Source: Deltaproteobacteria bacterium (GTDB lineage Bacteria > Myxococcota_A > Polyangia > JAAYKL01). Taken from it: a stretch of 63,234 nt of DNA. The notes under the pieces are model-generated. The model saw only the letters and a program-made list of their open reading frames with translations. It searched no databases and was not told where the DNA came from. The stretch is taken from positions 1 through 63,234 of the forward strand of contig JAUVDV010000025.1 of NCBI GenBank assembly GCA_030595125.1, written 5' to 3'. Each line of letters opens with the position of its first letter. Positions within the stretch are counted from its first letter, which is position 1. Both the position numbers and the translations under genes were made by a program. This document shows, piece after piece, positions 56,604-63,234 of the stretch.

Positions 56604-56632
56604 AGTCTAGCGGTTTTCTTGCAAACGGTAAA
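56604..56632 (-). promoter_or_regulatory. Possible sigma-70-type promoter for the activator
   Basis: On the minus strand: TTTACC (56627-56632), 17 bases, TAGACT (56604-56609), four of six matches in each box, within the 102-base gap after the bactofilin gene. It would allow the activator and its lipoproteins to be expressed apart from the two genes upstream. Confidence 0.3.
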
Positions 56633-56648
56633 CCGAAACGCCAACCCC

Positions 56649-57038
56649 TCAGGAAGGGTTGTCCTGGGGATCGGCGGGCTGATCCGGTGTTGGATCGGGC
56701 GGGACATCGGGCATGACGCATTGCCCACGGAACACGGCGCCCTTCTCTATCTGAAACGACGGAGTGATGACCTCGCCGTTGATCTGCCCGGGGGGATACA
56801 GCTCCACGCAGGTCTTTGCGTTAATCTTTGCCTCCACCACTCCGCCGGTCACGATGAGGGTGTCCACGTTTATGGTTCCGTGGATCTCGGCGCCGGTTCC
56901 CACCACCAGGGTTTCGTCGGAGAAGATCTCACCCTCGAAGCGACCCTCGATACGGACGGTGCCCATGAACGTCAGCTTGCCGGCAAATTCGCTTTTTTGC
57001 CCGAGGAGTGATCCGGTGTTGACCTTTTCGTCAGTCAT
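56649..57038 (-). CDS. Bactofilin
   Basis: The 129-residue product has the compact right-handed beta-helix of the bactofilin family (GSLLGQKSEFAGKLTFMGTV, RIEGRFEGEIFSDETLVVGT, AEIHGTINVDTLIV) between a short N-terminal tail and a Pro-rich C-terminal tail (DVPPDPTPDQPADPQDNPS). Bactofilins polymerise without nucleotide at the inner membrane and place cell-wall or polysaccharide enzymes. ATG 57038 (AGGAGAGG upstream) overlaps the stop of the diguanylate cyclase gene (ATGA). A LAS-type peptidase at 51576 is in the same operon, in line with the frequent pairing of bactofilins and cell-wall hydrolases. Confidence 0.92.
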   Translation of the reverse strand: MTDEKVNTGSLLGQKSEFAGKLTFMGTVRIEGRFEGEIFSDETLVVGTGAEIHGTINVDTLIVTGGVVEAKINAKTCVELYPPGQINGEVITPSFQIEKGAVFRGQCVMPDVPPDPTPDQPADPQDNPS

Positions 57039-57994
57039 GCCAAATCCTCTCCTGCCACCGTCCCGATACTGCCGGTAACAACGCAATTGCGCCCATTTTT
57101 CTTGGCCTTGTACAGGTTGTCATCTGCCATCTTCATCAGTTGGGTCGAGCTGGCCGCCACTCCACCGGGAATAGTCGCGATCCCAAGACTGATGGTTACC
57201 GGTATGTTTGTCCCGTCCGGGGTGGTGATATTCATCTCTTCGATCATGCATCTCAGGCGCTCACCCAGGGCCAATCCGCCTATCTCGTTGATCCCGCGAG
57301 CAAGCACCAAAAACTCCTCGCCTCCGTATCTGGCGAAGATGTCCTCCTCCCGCAACGTGTCCTCGATCGTGCTGGAGATCGCAATGAGAACCTGATCCCC
57401 GGCCTGGTGGCCAAAGGTGTCGTTGACCTTCTTGAAAAAATCCAGGTCGATCATGACGAGGGTAAGTGGAATCCGATGACGCCTGGTGAAGGAGATCTCG
57501 GAGGATATCCGTTCGCTGAAGTGCTTTCTGTTGTAGGCGCCGGTAAGCGGATCCCGCACCGACGATTGATACATCTGCCTTTGAAACTCCATCTCCACCG
57601 GATCCTGCAACATGAATTTCAGGACCGTTCTACGCCCGATCAGGATCTTGTCGCCGTCTTTCAAAACGTGCTGCTGTATCTTGTGCCCGTCCACGTAGAT
57701 TCCGTTGGTAGAGCCCAGATCCCTGATGACGTATCTTTCCGTGCTTTCGAAGACCACCTCCGCATGGTGTTTGGATATTCCATCATCGTGAATGACACCC
57801 CCGCAATCACTGTCTCGCCCGAGGACGGTAGTCTCGGTCGTGGACAGCGGGAAGGAGCAACCCAGGTCGATTCCGCCGATCACAATAAGGGAGGCCTCTC
57901 TTCCCACAAAATCCCGCATTTGTTCGATGAGCGTAGAGCGATCCAGTTGCAACGTCAGATCTGTTCTCTTTCGGTCCTTGCGCTTTTTTTCCAC
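57035..57994 (-). CDS. FHA - GGDEF diguanylate cyclase
   Basis: The product is 319 residues from GTG 57994 (GGGAGG nine bases upstream). The frame is open to 58477 on the minus strand, but that extension lies across deoC and lacks any domain. Residues about 40-135 are an FHA domain (TTVLGRDSDCGGVIHDDGIS, KHHAEV, DLGSTNGIYVDG). Residues about 155-310 are a GGDEF domain with active motif GGEEF (224-228) and an inhibitory-site RxxD (REED, about 215-218). It makes cyclic-di-GMP from GTP, with FHA input from Thr kinases. The bactofilin start overlaps its stop, tying cyclic-di-GMP production to the cytoskeletal protein. Confidence 0.9.
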   Translation of the reverse strand: MEKKRKDRKRTDLTLQLDRSTLIEQMRDFVGREASLIVIGGIDLGCSFPLSTTETTVLGRDSDCGGVIHDDGISKHHAEVVFESTERYVIRDLGSTNGIYVDGHKIQQHVLKDGDKILIGRRTVLKFMLQDPVEMEFQRQMYQSSVRDPLTGAYNRKHFSERISSEISFTRRHRIPLTLVMIDLDFFKKVNDTFGHQAGDQVLIAISSTIEDTLREEDIFARYGGEEFLVLARGINEIGGLALGERLRCMIEEMNITTPDGTNIPVTISLGIATIPGGVAASSTQLMKMADDNLYKAKKNGRNCVVTGSIGTVAGEDLA

Positions 57995-58070
57995 TATTTG
58001 GAGCCTCCCGTTCCCGTCTGCGTTTCCGTATCTTACGCCAATGTGGGCCTTCCATGCTATATAGTGCGGA

Positions 58071-58823
58071 ATGAACACGCACAAAAAATCAATCGACATG
58101 ATCGCCTTGCGCGAGGAGTGGAAAGCGGCGTGCGTCTCGCTGGCCTTCGATCCGGACAGCAGTTCACGGCGTCGACCCGCCGCACCCGATTCCATGGCCG
58201 GAAGGATCGAGCACACCCTGCTGGGCGTGTCGGCTACGGATCGTGATGTGGAGCGGCTTTGCGAAGAGGCGATAGAGCACTCGTTTCGAGCCGTGTGCTG
58301 CATGCCCCGTGACGTGGAGCGTTGCGTCCGCGCGCTTGGCACATCGTCCGTGATAGTGGTTTCCGTGATCGATTTTCCCCTTGGCGGTGGCATCGGCGAG
58401 GTCGCTGCGTCCCAGTGTCGCACGGTGATCGATCTCGGCGCCTCGGAGGTCGATATGGTTGTGGACGTTCGCGCCATAGTTCAGAACGAGCTCAAGCTGG
58501 CCCGCGACGGCGTGGCAAGGGTGGTGGAAACCGCCGCAAACGTTCCGGTCAAGGTGATCCTCGAGACTGGAGCACTCACGCCCGGGCAGGTGGTACAAGC
58601 GATCGCAGCGGCCGAGTCCGGGGGCGCCGCATTCGTCAAGACGTCCACCGGATTCGGTCCCCGTGGGGCCAGTATCGAAGACGTGGCTTTGATGCGCGCG
58701 ATCGTTTCGGACAGGATGGGGGTCAAGGCGTCCGGGGGTATCCGGGACAAGGCGACGGCCATGGCCATGATCGAGGCGGGCGCCGACGTCATCGGAACAT
58801 CAAACGGCCCCGGCTGTGTCTGA
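58071..58823 (+). CDS. deoC: Deoxyribose-phosphate aldolase
   Basis: The 250-residue protein matches the DeoC TIM barrel: RIEHTLL at strand 1 (with Glu where IDHT is usual), VIDFPLGG, EVDMVVDV, VKVILETG, the Schiff-base lysine K190 in FVKTSTGF and the second lysine in GVKASGGIRD. It cleaves 2-deoxyribose-5-phosphate to acetaldehyde and glyceraldehyde-3-phosphate in nucleoside breakdown. ATG 58071 lies 76 bases from the divergent diguanylate cyclase start; TATATAGT just upstream could be a -10. No other deo gene is nearby. Confidence 0.92.
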   Translation: MNTHKKSIDMIALREEWKAACVSLAFDPDSSSRRRPAAPDSMAGRIEHTLLGVSATDRDVERLCEEAIEHSFRAVCCMPRDVERCVRALGTSSVIVVSVIDFPLGGGIGEVAASQCRTVIDLGASEVDMVVDVRAIVQNELKLARDGVARVVETAANVPVKVILETGALTPGQVVQAIAAAESGGAAFVKTSTGFGPRGASIEDVALMRAIVSDRMGVKASGGIRDKATAMAMIEAGADVIGTSNGPGCV

Positions 58824-58939
58824 CCTGCGGCGGCGCACTACAAACTTGCCCCTCTAGAAGGTATTATGTCGTAAGATGCGCTTGGAGACCGTCGGATTTT
58901 CGGCTCAGGCAGCTAGTAGACCAATAGCGGAGACCTTTG

Positions 58940-59218
58940 ATGAAACGTAAGTTATTTTTAAGGGTACATGCTGCCAGAAGGATGTTGGAGAGAAACATCA
59001 CCATGGAGGAAATAGAAACCGTCGTTGAATCGGGAGAGGTGATCGAAGATTACCCCGATGACAAACCGTTTCCGAGCCGACTCATCTTTGGCACGCCGCA
59101 AAACCGAACCTTGCATGTGGTGGCCGCCGACGAGACCGACTCCGACATCACCCATGTCATCACAGCTTACCAGCCCGATCCCAACCAGTGGAAAAATGGC
59201 TTCAAGAGGAGAAAATGA
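58940..59218 (+). CDS. DUF4258 protein (RelE/BrnT-like toxin candidate)
   Basis: The 92-residue product starts at ATG 58940 (GGAGA upstream; TTG 58937 also possible). It has the DUF4258 form: LRVHAARRMLERNITMEEIE, then VVESGEVIEDYPDD, and LIFGTPQNRTLHVVAADE, similar in outline to BrnT/RelE-like RNase toxins. The YgiT-type gene overlaps its stop, a common toxin/antitoxin gene order. Toxicity is not shown by sequence; some DUF4258 proteins are simply regulatory. Confidence 0.78.
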   Translation: MKRKLFLRVHAARRMLERNITMEEIETVVESGEVIEDYPDDKPFPSRLIFGTPQNRTLHVVAADETDSDITHVITAYQPDPNQWKNGFKRRK

Positions 59219-59445
59219 TGAAGTGCATCGTGTGTAAAAAAGGCTCCACAGAGCCCGGCGCAACGACCGTGAGCATCGACAAAGGCGCGACTATCGTAGT
59301 GATTAGAGGTGTCCCCGCAGCAATCTGCTCTACTTGCGGCGAAGAATACATCAATGCCGACACCATTAAGGACATCGAGAAAATTGTCGGCTCTGCCCAG
59401 AAGGCTGGACTCAATATTGCTGTTCAGCAATTCAATGCTGCCTGA
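59218..59445 (+). CDS. YgiT-type zinc-finger protein (antitoxin-like)
   Basis: The 75-residue product starts at ATG 59218, overlapping the DUF4258 stop, with AGGAGA upstream; ATG 59215 is also usable. Two CxxC pairs (C3/C6 and C37/C40) form the zinc ribbon seen in the N-terminal half of MqsA (KCIVCKKG, AAICSTCGEEYIN). The helix-turn-helix that MqsA uses to bind DNA is absent, so autoregulation would need another factor. It is likely the partner of the DUF4258 protein. Confidence 0.8.
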   Translation: MKCIVCKKGSTEPGATTVSIDKGATIVVIRGVPAAICSTCGEEYINADTIKDIEKIVGSAQKAGLNIAVQQFNAA

Positions 59446-59462
59446 AACCCCACTTCCTCAAA

Positions 59463-60845
59463 CTATGTCCTTATCTTGTGTTTTCTGATGATGCGGCGGA
59501 AATTGCTGCGATCCATTTGGGATTGACGCGCCGCCTCGCTCACGTTGCCGCCGGATCGTTTCAGCATTTCGTGGACGTAGGCCGACTCGAATTGTTCCAC
59601 CGCCTTCATCTTGGACTCACGGAAGGGCAAATCCAGAAGGAGGTTCGTCGGGACCAGCGGCGCGATGGTATCGCCTACCGACGGTGGCAGATCCCCCGGC
59701 AGGATCACGTCGCCTCTGGCCATGACGACCGATCTCTCGATGGCGTTCTCCAGCTCGCGCACGTTTCCCGGCCACGTATGACTCCGGAGCACCCGCATCG
59801 CCTCCAGGGAGATCCGCGCGATCTTCCGTCCTGATCGAGCTGAATACTTTCGCAAGAAATGGTAGGCCAATAACGGCATATCCTCGGCACGATCCCGAAG
59901 GGGCGGCAGGGGAATCGTGATGACGCTCAGCCGATAGAACAGATCCTCGCGAAATCGCTTCTGGTGCATGGCCTGTTTCAGGTCGACATCGGTCGCCGCA
60001 ATAACGCGCACGTCCATCCGGCCAGGATCATTGGACCCCGCGCGCTTGATCTCTGTGCCCTGAAGGATCCTGTTGAGCCTGACCTGTGTCCCGGGCGGAA
60101 GATGATCGACCTCATCCAGCAAGATAGTGCCGCCGTGTGCCGCCCCGAAGAGGCCTATCTTGTTCTCCGAGGCACGCGGAGAAGCCCCGCGAACATTACC
60201 GAAGAGTTCCGTTTCGATCAGATCCTTCGGGATGGCGGAGCAGTTGACGGGAACGAAAGGCCCTTTTGCTCGCCGTCCACTCATGTGGATGGATCGAGCG
60301 ACGAGCTCCTTTCCGGTTCCGGGCTCTCCGTGCAGCAGCACTGTCGATCTGGAGTGGGCCACCGATTCGACCGCCCGAAAAACAAATCGCATGGACGGCG
60401 ACGAACCGATGATGTCGCCGTAGCGCTCGCGAACTTCCAGCTCCTGCTCGAGTCGCCTTGCACGAGCCGCCAGCCGACCATGTTGTGCCGCCCTGGTGAC
60501 CAACCGGGCGAGGGCGTCCGGGGATCCCAACGGCCTGGTCAGGAAATCGTAGGCGCCGGCCTTCAATGCTGCGACCGCCGAGTCGACATCGCCGTGCGCG
60601 GTAATCAATACTACCTCCACAGCACTGTCGAGAGCCTTGACCTTCCCGAGCACATCCAGGCCATTCATTCCCGGCATGGCGAGATCCAGAAGCAACACGT
60701 CCACGGTGGAAGCGGCGAGCAACTCAAGGGACCGGGCCCCGTCCGGGGCCTTCGTTACCTCGAAACCCATCGTCTTCAAGATTCTCTCAACACTCCCCCC
60801 AGAGGCAGTATCGTGGTCGACCACGAGGACCCTGATGGGTGTCAT
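59463..60845 (-). CDS. NtrC-type response regulator without a GAFTGA loop
   Basis: The product is 460 residues from ATG 60845; the frame is open to 60935 (GTG) with another ATG at 60920, but the receiver begins right after 60845. Receiver (3-118): VLVVDHD, acceptor Asp in LLLDLAMPGMNG, TAHGD, and Arg instead of the usual Lys in FLTRPLG. AAA+ (about 145-380): Walker A GEPGTGKE, Walker B GGTILLDEVDHLP. The sigma-54 loop reads GASPRA (220-225) in place of GAFTGA. C-terminal Fis helix-turn-helix: GNVSEAARQSQMDRSNFRRI. Without the loop it probably cannot open sigma-54 complexes and may act as a sigma-70 regulator, as known for a few NtrC-family proteins lacking the motif. Confidence 0.88.
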   Translation of the reverse strand: MTPIRVLVVDHDTASGGSVERILKTMGFEVTKAPDGARSLELLAASTVDVLLLDLAMPGMNGLDVLGKVKALDSAVEVVLITAHGDVDSAVAALKAGAYDFLTRPLGSPDALARLVTRAAQHGRLAARARRLEQELEVRERYGDIIGSSPSMRFVFRAVESVAHSRSTVLLHGEPGTGKELVARSIHMSGRRAKGPFVPVNCSAIPKDLIETELFGNVRGASPRASENKIGLFGAAHGGTILLDEVDHLPPGTQVRLNRILQGTEIKRAGSNDPGRMDVRVIAATDVDLKQAMHQKRFREDLFYRLSVITIPLPPLRDRAEDMPLLAYHFLRKYSARSGRKIARISLEAMRVLRSHTWPGNVRELENAIERSVVMARGDVILPGDLPPSVGDTIAPLVPTNLLLDLPFRESKMKAVEQFESAYVHEMLKRSGGNVSEAARQSQMDRSNFRRIIRKHKIRT

Positions 60846-60942
60846 ATCGCCGTCAACGCCCTGTGAGCGCACTTGCCCCTGCATCGCATGTCGGTTTGCC
60901 GTGTCGTGTTTCCCCACCATCGCTCTTATTCTCACCCTATCA

Positions 60943-61003
60943 TTTAAAGCCGGCCTCCAACATCTTCCCCTTCCCCTATCTCAGGGGAAGGCCGGGATGG
61001 GGT
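60943..61003. repeat. REP-like palindromic element 4
   Basis: This element matches element 3 (36500-36560) at 59 of 61 positions. Its last base is also the last base of the methyltransferase stop codon (61003-61005). The outer GGGGTCAAAA continues past the repeat and matches the tip of the long inverted repeat at 47323. Confidence 0.8.
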
Positions 61004-62184
61004 CAAAAGAGGTCGAAATGCAACAGACGACACTCCAGGGGGCCGTTCCACAGAATGTCCCGCTTCCTGGTCTTGAGCCCTATCTTGCCCGCCAGGAATT
61101 TGGAGCCAGTCAATACATGGGCCGTCATTCCCCGACACTTTTGTTTCAATGTATCTCCGAGATCGCTGTAGAGATCCGCCAATTGGTTGATCTCTCCGAG
61201 GCGCTCACCGTAGGGAGGATTTGTCACCACACGTCCAGCGCCCTCGGAAATAGCCAGGCTGCGGAAGTCCGCCCGCCGGACCGCAACAATATCGTCTACG
61301 CCGGCGCCGAGGACCGCCGTCCGGACCGCCCTGACGGAATCCTCGGACACATCCGATCCGCGAATCGTGCATCCGTCGACCTCCCTCACGGCCCCTCGCG
61401 CATCCTCCAGCTCGTTGGACCATAGCCTCCGATTGAAAGAGAGATGGCTCATGAACGCAAACTCCCGCCCCAGGAGGCCCGGAGCCATGTTTTTTGCTAT
61501 CATCGCCGCCTCCACCAGTATTGTCCCTGAGCCACACATGGGATCGACGAGCTCCCCGGACCCATCGTAGCCGCTCATGAGCAGAATACCGGCGGCGAGG
61601 GTCTCCTGGAGCGGCGCCGGACCGCCGAATGACGGCCTATATCCTCTGCGATGAAGGCGCTGACCCGACGAATCCCAACTCAGAGTGCATCGATCCCCGT
61701 TAATCCTGGCGTTGATTCGTAAATCCGGCTGCTTCGGGTTCACCGACGGTCGACGGCCGACCTTGTCGCGGAACCTGTCTACGATGCCGTCCTTGACCAC
61801 CTGGGAGGCGAACTGCGTGTGACGTATTTCAGAATTGTCACCGACCGCGTCAACCGCCAGTGTCATGTCGGGTGTCATGTGTTCTTCCCACGGCGCCGCC
61901 CTGGATCCCCTGTACAGATGATCGCGATCTCTCGCGTCGAACTCGGCAATTCTAACCAGCACGCGAGTGGCTGTTCGCAAGTGAAGGTTGGTCCTGTACA
62001 GCATCCCGAGATCGCCGCCAAAGGAAACCCCACGTACTGCCTTCTGGGGATCCGTTGCGCCCAGCCTTTTGATCTCTGACAGGAGCACATTTTCGAGGCC
62101 GGGCGCTGTTGTTGCGAAGAGCTGAAGATCCGCAGGCCTGGACCCATCGCGCTTGCGAATCGATGGACGAGCGGTTTTCATCAT
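61003..62184 (-). CDS. THUMP-domain 23S rRNA methyltransferase (RlmL-like, N2-guanine)
   Basis: The 393-residue protein has an N-terminal ferredoxin-like/THUMP part (about 20-165, LFATTAPGLENVLLSEIKRL, LAVDAVGDNSEIRHTQFASQ) and a Rossmann methyltransferase with SAM motif LVDPMCGSGTILVEAA and catalytic NPPYGER (about 321-327). This is the architecture of RlmL/YcbY N-terminal half and YpsC, which methylate N2 of a guanine in 23S rRNA helix 74. The second (RlmK) half of enteric RlmL is absent, as usual outside gammaproteobacteria. It is downstream of the gene at 62212 on the same strand with a 27-base gap. Confidence 0.88.
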   Translation of the reverse strand: MMKTARPSIRKRDGSRPADLQLFATTAPGLENVLLSEIKRLGATDPQKAVRGVSFGGDLGMLYRTNLHLRTATRVLVRIAEFDARDRDHLYRGSRAAPWEEHMTPDMTLAVDAVGDNSEIRHTQFASQVVKDGIVDRFRDKVGRRPSVNPKQPDLRINARINGDRCTLSWDSSGQRLHRRGYRPSFGGPAPLQETLAAGILLMSGYDGSGELVDPMCGSGTILVEAAMIAKNMAPGLLGREFAFMSHLSFNRRLWSNELEDARGAVREVDGCTIRGSDVSEDSVRAVRTAVLGAGVDDIVAVRRADFRSLAISEGAGRVVTNPPYGERLGEINQLADLYSDLGDTLKQKCRGMTAHVLTGSKFLAGKIGLKTRKRDILWNGPLECRLLHFDLF

Positions 62185-62211
62185 CTCATTTCCGATACCC
62201 GGGAACTCACG

Positions 62212-63234
62212 TCAGCGGCTCCTTTTCTGTCTAAGCTGCTTGGCGGCATTTACGATGGACTGAGGGACGTCCTTGCTTCGCTCGAGGCCCCTCACATCAA
62301 TGGGGCGAAGATGGTTGAGAAATCGCAGGGCGTCTTGCAGAGGGGTGCGCGGGTTGTTCACCAGGTTGACCTTGATCTGGTACTGCTTGGTCCACTCGCG
62401 TCTCGACGCGATGTAGCGCACGGCCTCCTCGGGGAGCGAGCGTGCTCTCGAATAACGGACCACCTCCGAATCTCCGATGCCCGGAGATTTGAGCACGGCC
62501 ATGGTAACCAGCCTGTTCGAGTCTCTTACGAGGACGGCCCGCTGGGTGGAGTTGCCCAGCATGGCCATGCGAATCTTCTGGGAAACCGTGAGTATCGCGA
62601 GTGAAGCCCCCACGGCGACTGCCTCCTCTATCTTGTCCGTATTTTGCGAGGAATTCTCGGGAGACTCAAGCGAGTCGAGGATGTCGTCGAGGGTCGCGTC
62701 GTCGACGTCGAGCAGTTTTTCGTCCATGAGGGCAGCGCTGAAATCATCGTTCTCTTTCTGGAGTTCGTCGGACTCCTCGGGGATCAGCTGGCCCTCGATG
62801 GCGGCCTTGGCCTCCGAGAAGGTGGGGATGCCGTCGAGTTTCAGGCCATTGCGCACCGCGAGCTCGATAGCGCGATCGACCGTGGACATCCTGGCGACCT
62901 TGTTCATATACAGGGCCTCGATGATACGGGGCGCGCGGAGCATGCGCTCCTCGTTGGCGGCCACGATCTCCAGCAATTTTTCCGAGCGCAACTTCTCGGT
63001 GAGCCAGACAATGGTCTCGTCGTGAACGAGCCGGTTGAGCAACACGCGCTCCACGGCGTCGTCCCGTCGTACAAGCAGCCGGGCGACCCCATCGAGGACC
63101 GCCGGATCCAGGTCCTGTTCCAGAGCGCCGAACAGCACTTTGTCCGGCAGCTTGCCCAGAGAAGCGCCGGCCTTTGTGGCAAGGCTCTCGTCCTGATTGT
63201 AGGAGAGCGCGTAGAGTACCGAAACGAGATCGAC
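62212..63234 (-). CDS. Helical-repeat protein of unknown function (5' end outside window)
   Basis: At least 340 residues are present; the frame stays open to the window edge and the start lies beyond it. The N-terminal visible part is a HEAT-like or DUF2336-like set of helices (LATKAGASLGKLPDKVLFGA, VLLNRLVHDETIVWLTEKLR). A central acidic region (about 160 residues from the end of these helices) precedes a compact C-terminal block (AMLGNSTQRAVLVRDSNRLV, SLPEEAVRYIASRREWTKQY, PIDVRGLERSKDVPQSIVNA) that I have the impression is shared by many deltaproteobacterial proteins. No signal peptide or catalytic site is visible in the portion present. The function is unknown. Confidence 0.7.
   Translation of the reverse strand, partial: VDLVSVLYALSYNQDESLATKAGASLGKLPDKVLFGALEQDLDPAVLDGVARLLVRRDDAVERVLLNRLVHDETIVWLTEKLRSEKLLEIVAANEERMLRAPRIIEALYMNKVARMSTVDRAIELAVRNGLKLDGIPTFSEAKAAIEGQLIPEESDELQKENDDFSAALMDEKLLDVDDATLDDILDSLESPENSSQNTDKIEEAVAVGASLAILTVSQKIRMAMLGNSTQRAVLVRDSNRLVTMAVLKSPGIGDSEVVRYSRARSLPEEAVRYIASRREWTKQYQIKVNLVNNPRTPLQDALRFLNHLRPIDVRGLERSKDVPQSIVNAAKQLRQKRSR

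Noticed and set aside
57995-58477. N-terminal extension of the diguanylate cyclase
   Set aside because: It runs antisense across deoC, has no domain, and GTG 57994 has a good ribosome-binding site.

Overview
The window looks like a chromosomal segment of a Gram-negative, predatory- or social-type bacterium from the former Deltaproteobacteria, most likely Myxococcota or a close relative. This is inferred from gene content only: about sixteen lipoproteins with Thr/Ser-Asp linkers, FHA-domain enhancer-binding proteins, PATAN (DUF4388) proteins, a bactofilin, a membrane-anchored pseudokinase, a Tgl/PilF-like lipoprotein and the prkA-yeaH-spoVR trio. No rRNA, tRNA or CRISPR array was seen.

Layout. 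1-1.6 kb: the 5' end of an IS3-type element that cuts off a repeat lipoprotein gene, next to an intact paralogue with a sigma-54 promoter. 1.8-5.1 kb: PATAN-DnaJ-TPR protein, aminotransferase, RseC-like membrane protein. 5.2-12.1 kb: sigma-54-driven run of exported proteins (two propeller-like lipoproteins, a small barrel, a Cys-rich protein), then a further lipoprotein gene flanked by a 22-bp direct repeat and a convergent PspF-like activator. 13.3-16.7 kb: pseudokinase operon. 16.7-20.9 kb (minus): aminotransferase, ATP-grasp, N-formylglutamate amidohydrolase-like protein and lipoprotein. 21-26.3 kb: GT-C glycosyltransferase and a giant membrane spermidine-synthase-like/TPR protein. 26.3-28.4 kb: two lipoproteins behind a sigma-54 promoter, bracketed by REP-like palindromes and a 23-bp direct repeat. 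28.5-36.5 kb: porin-like protein, Crp/Fnr regulator, Tgl-like TPR lipoprotein, mgtE, recO, HEAT-type lipoprotein. 36.5-39.3 kb (minus): HD-GYP/receiver/PATAN protein and a degenerate Fic protein. 39.5-45 kb: prkA-yeaH-spoVR and a repeat lipoprotein. 45-50 kb (minus): Wzz/BY-kinase and O-antigen-ligase-like TPR protein. 50-58 kb: repeat lipoprotein, then a minus-strand operon of diguanylate cyclase, bactofilin, FHA-GAF activator, two lipoproteins and a LAS-type peptidase. 58-63.2 kb: deoC, a DUF4258/YgiT pair, an NtrC-like regulator without the GAFTGA loop, an rRNA methyltransferase and a partial gene.

Functional reading. Most of the segment concerns the cell envelope and its signalling: exported lipoproteins, exopolysaccharide export and ligation, type IV pilus support, cytoskeletal bactofilin, cyclic-di-GMP enzymes and sigma-54 activators. 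Three good -24/-12 promoters all sit before exported lipoprotein genes. Two lipoprotein units look inserted beside the end of a resident gene, each leaving a 22-23 bp direct repeat that spans the resident stop codon.
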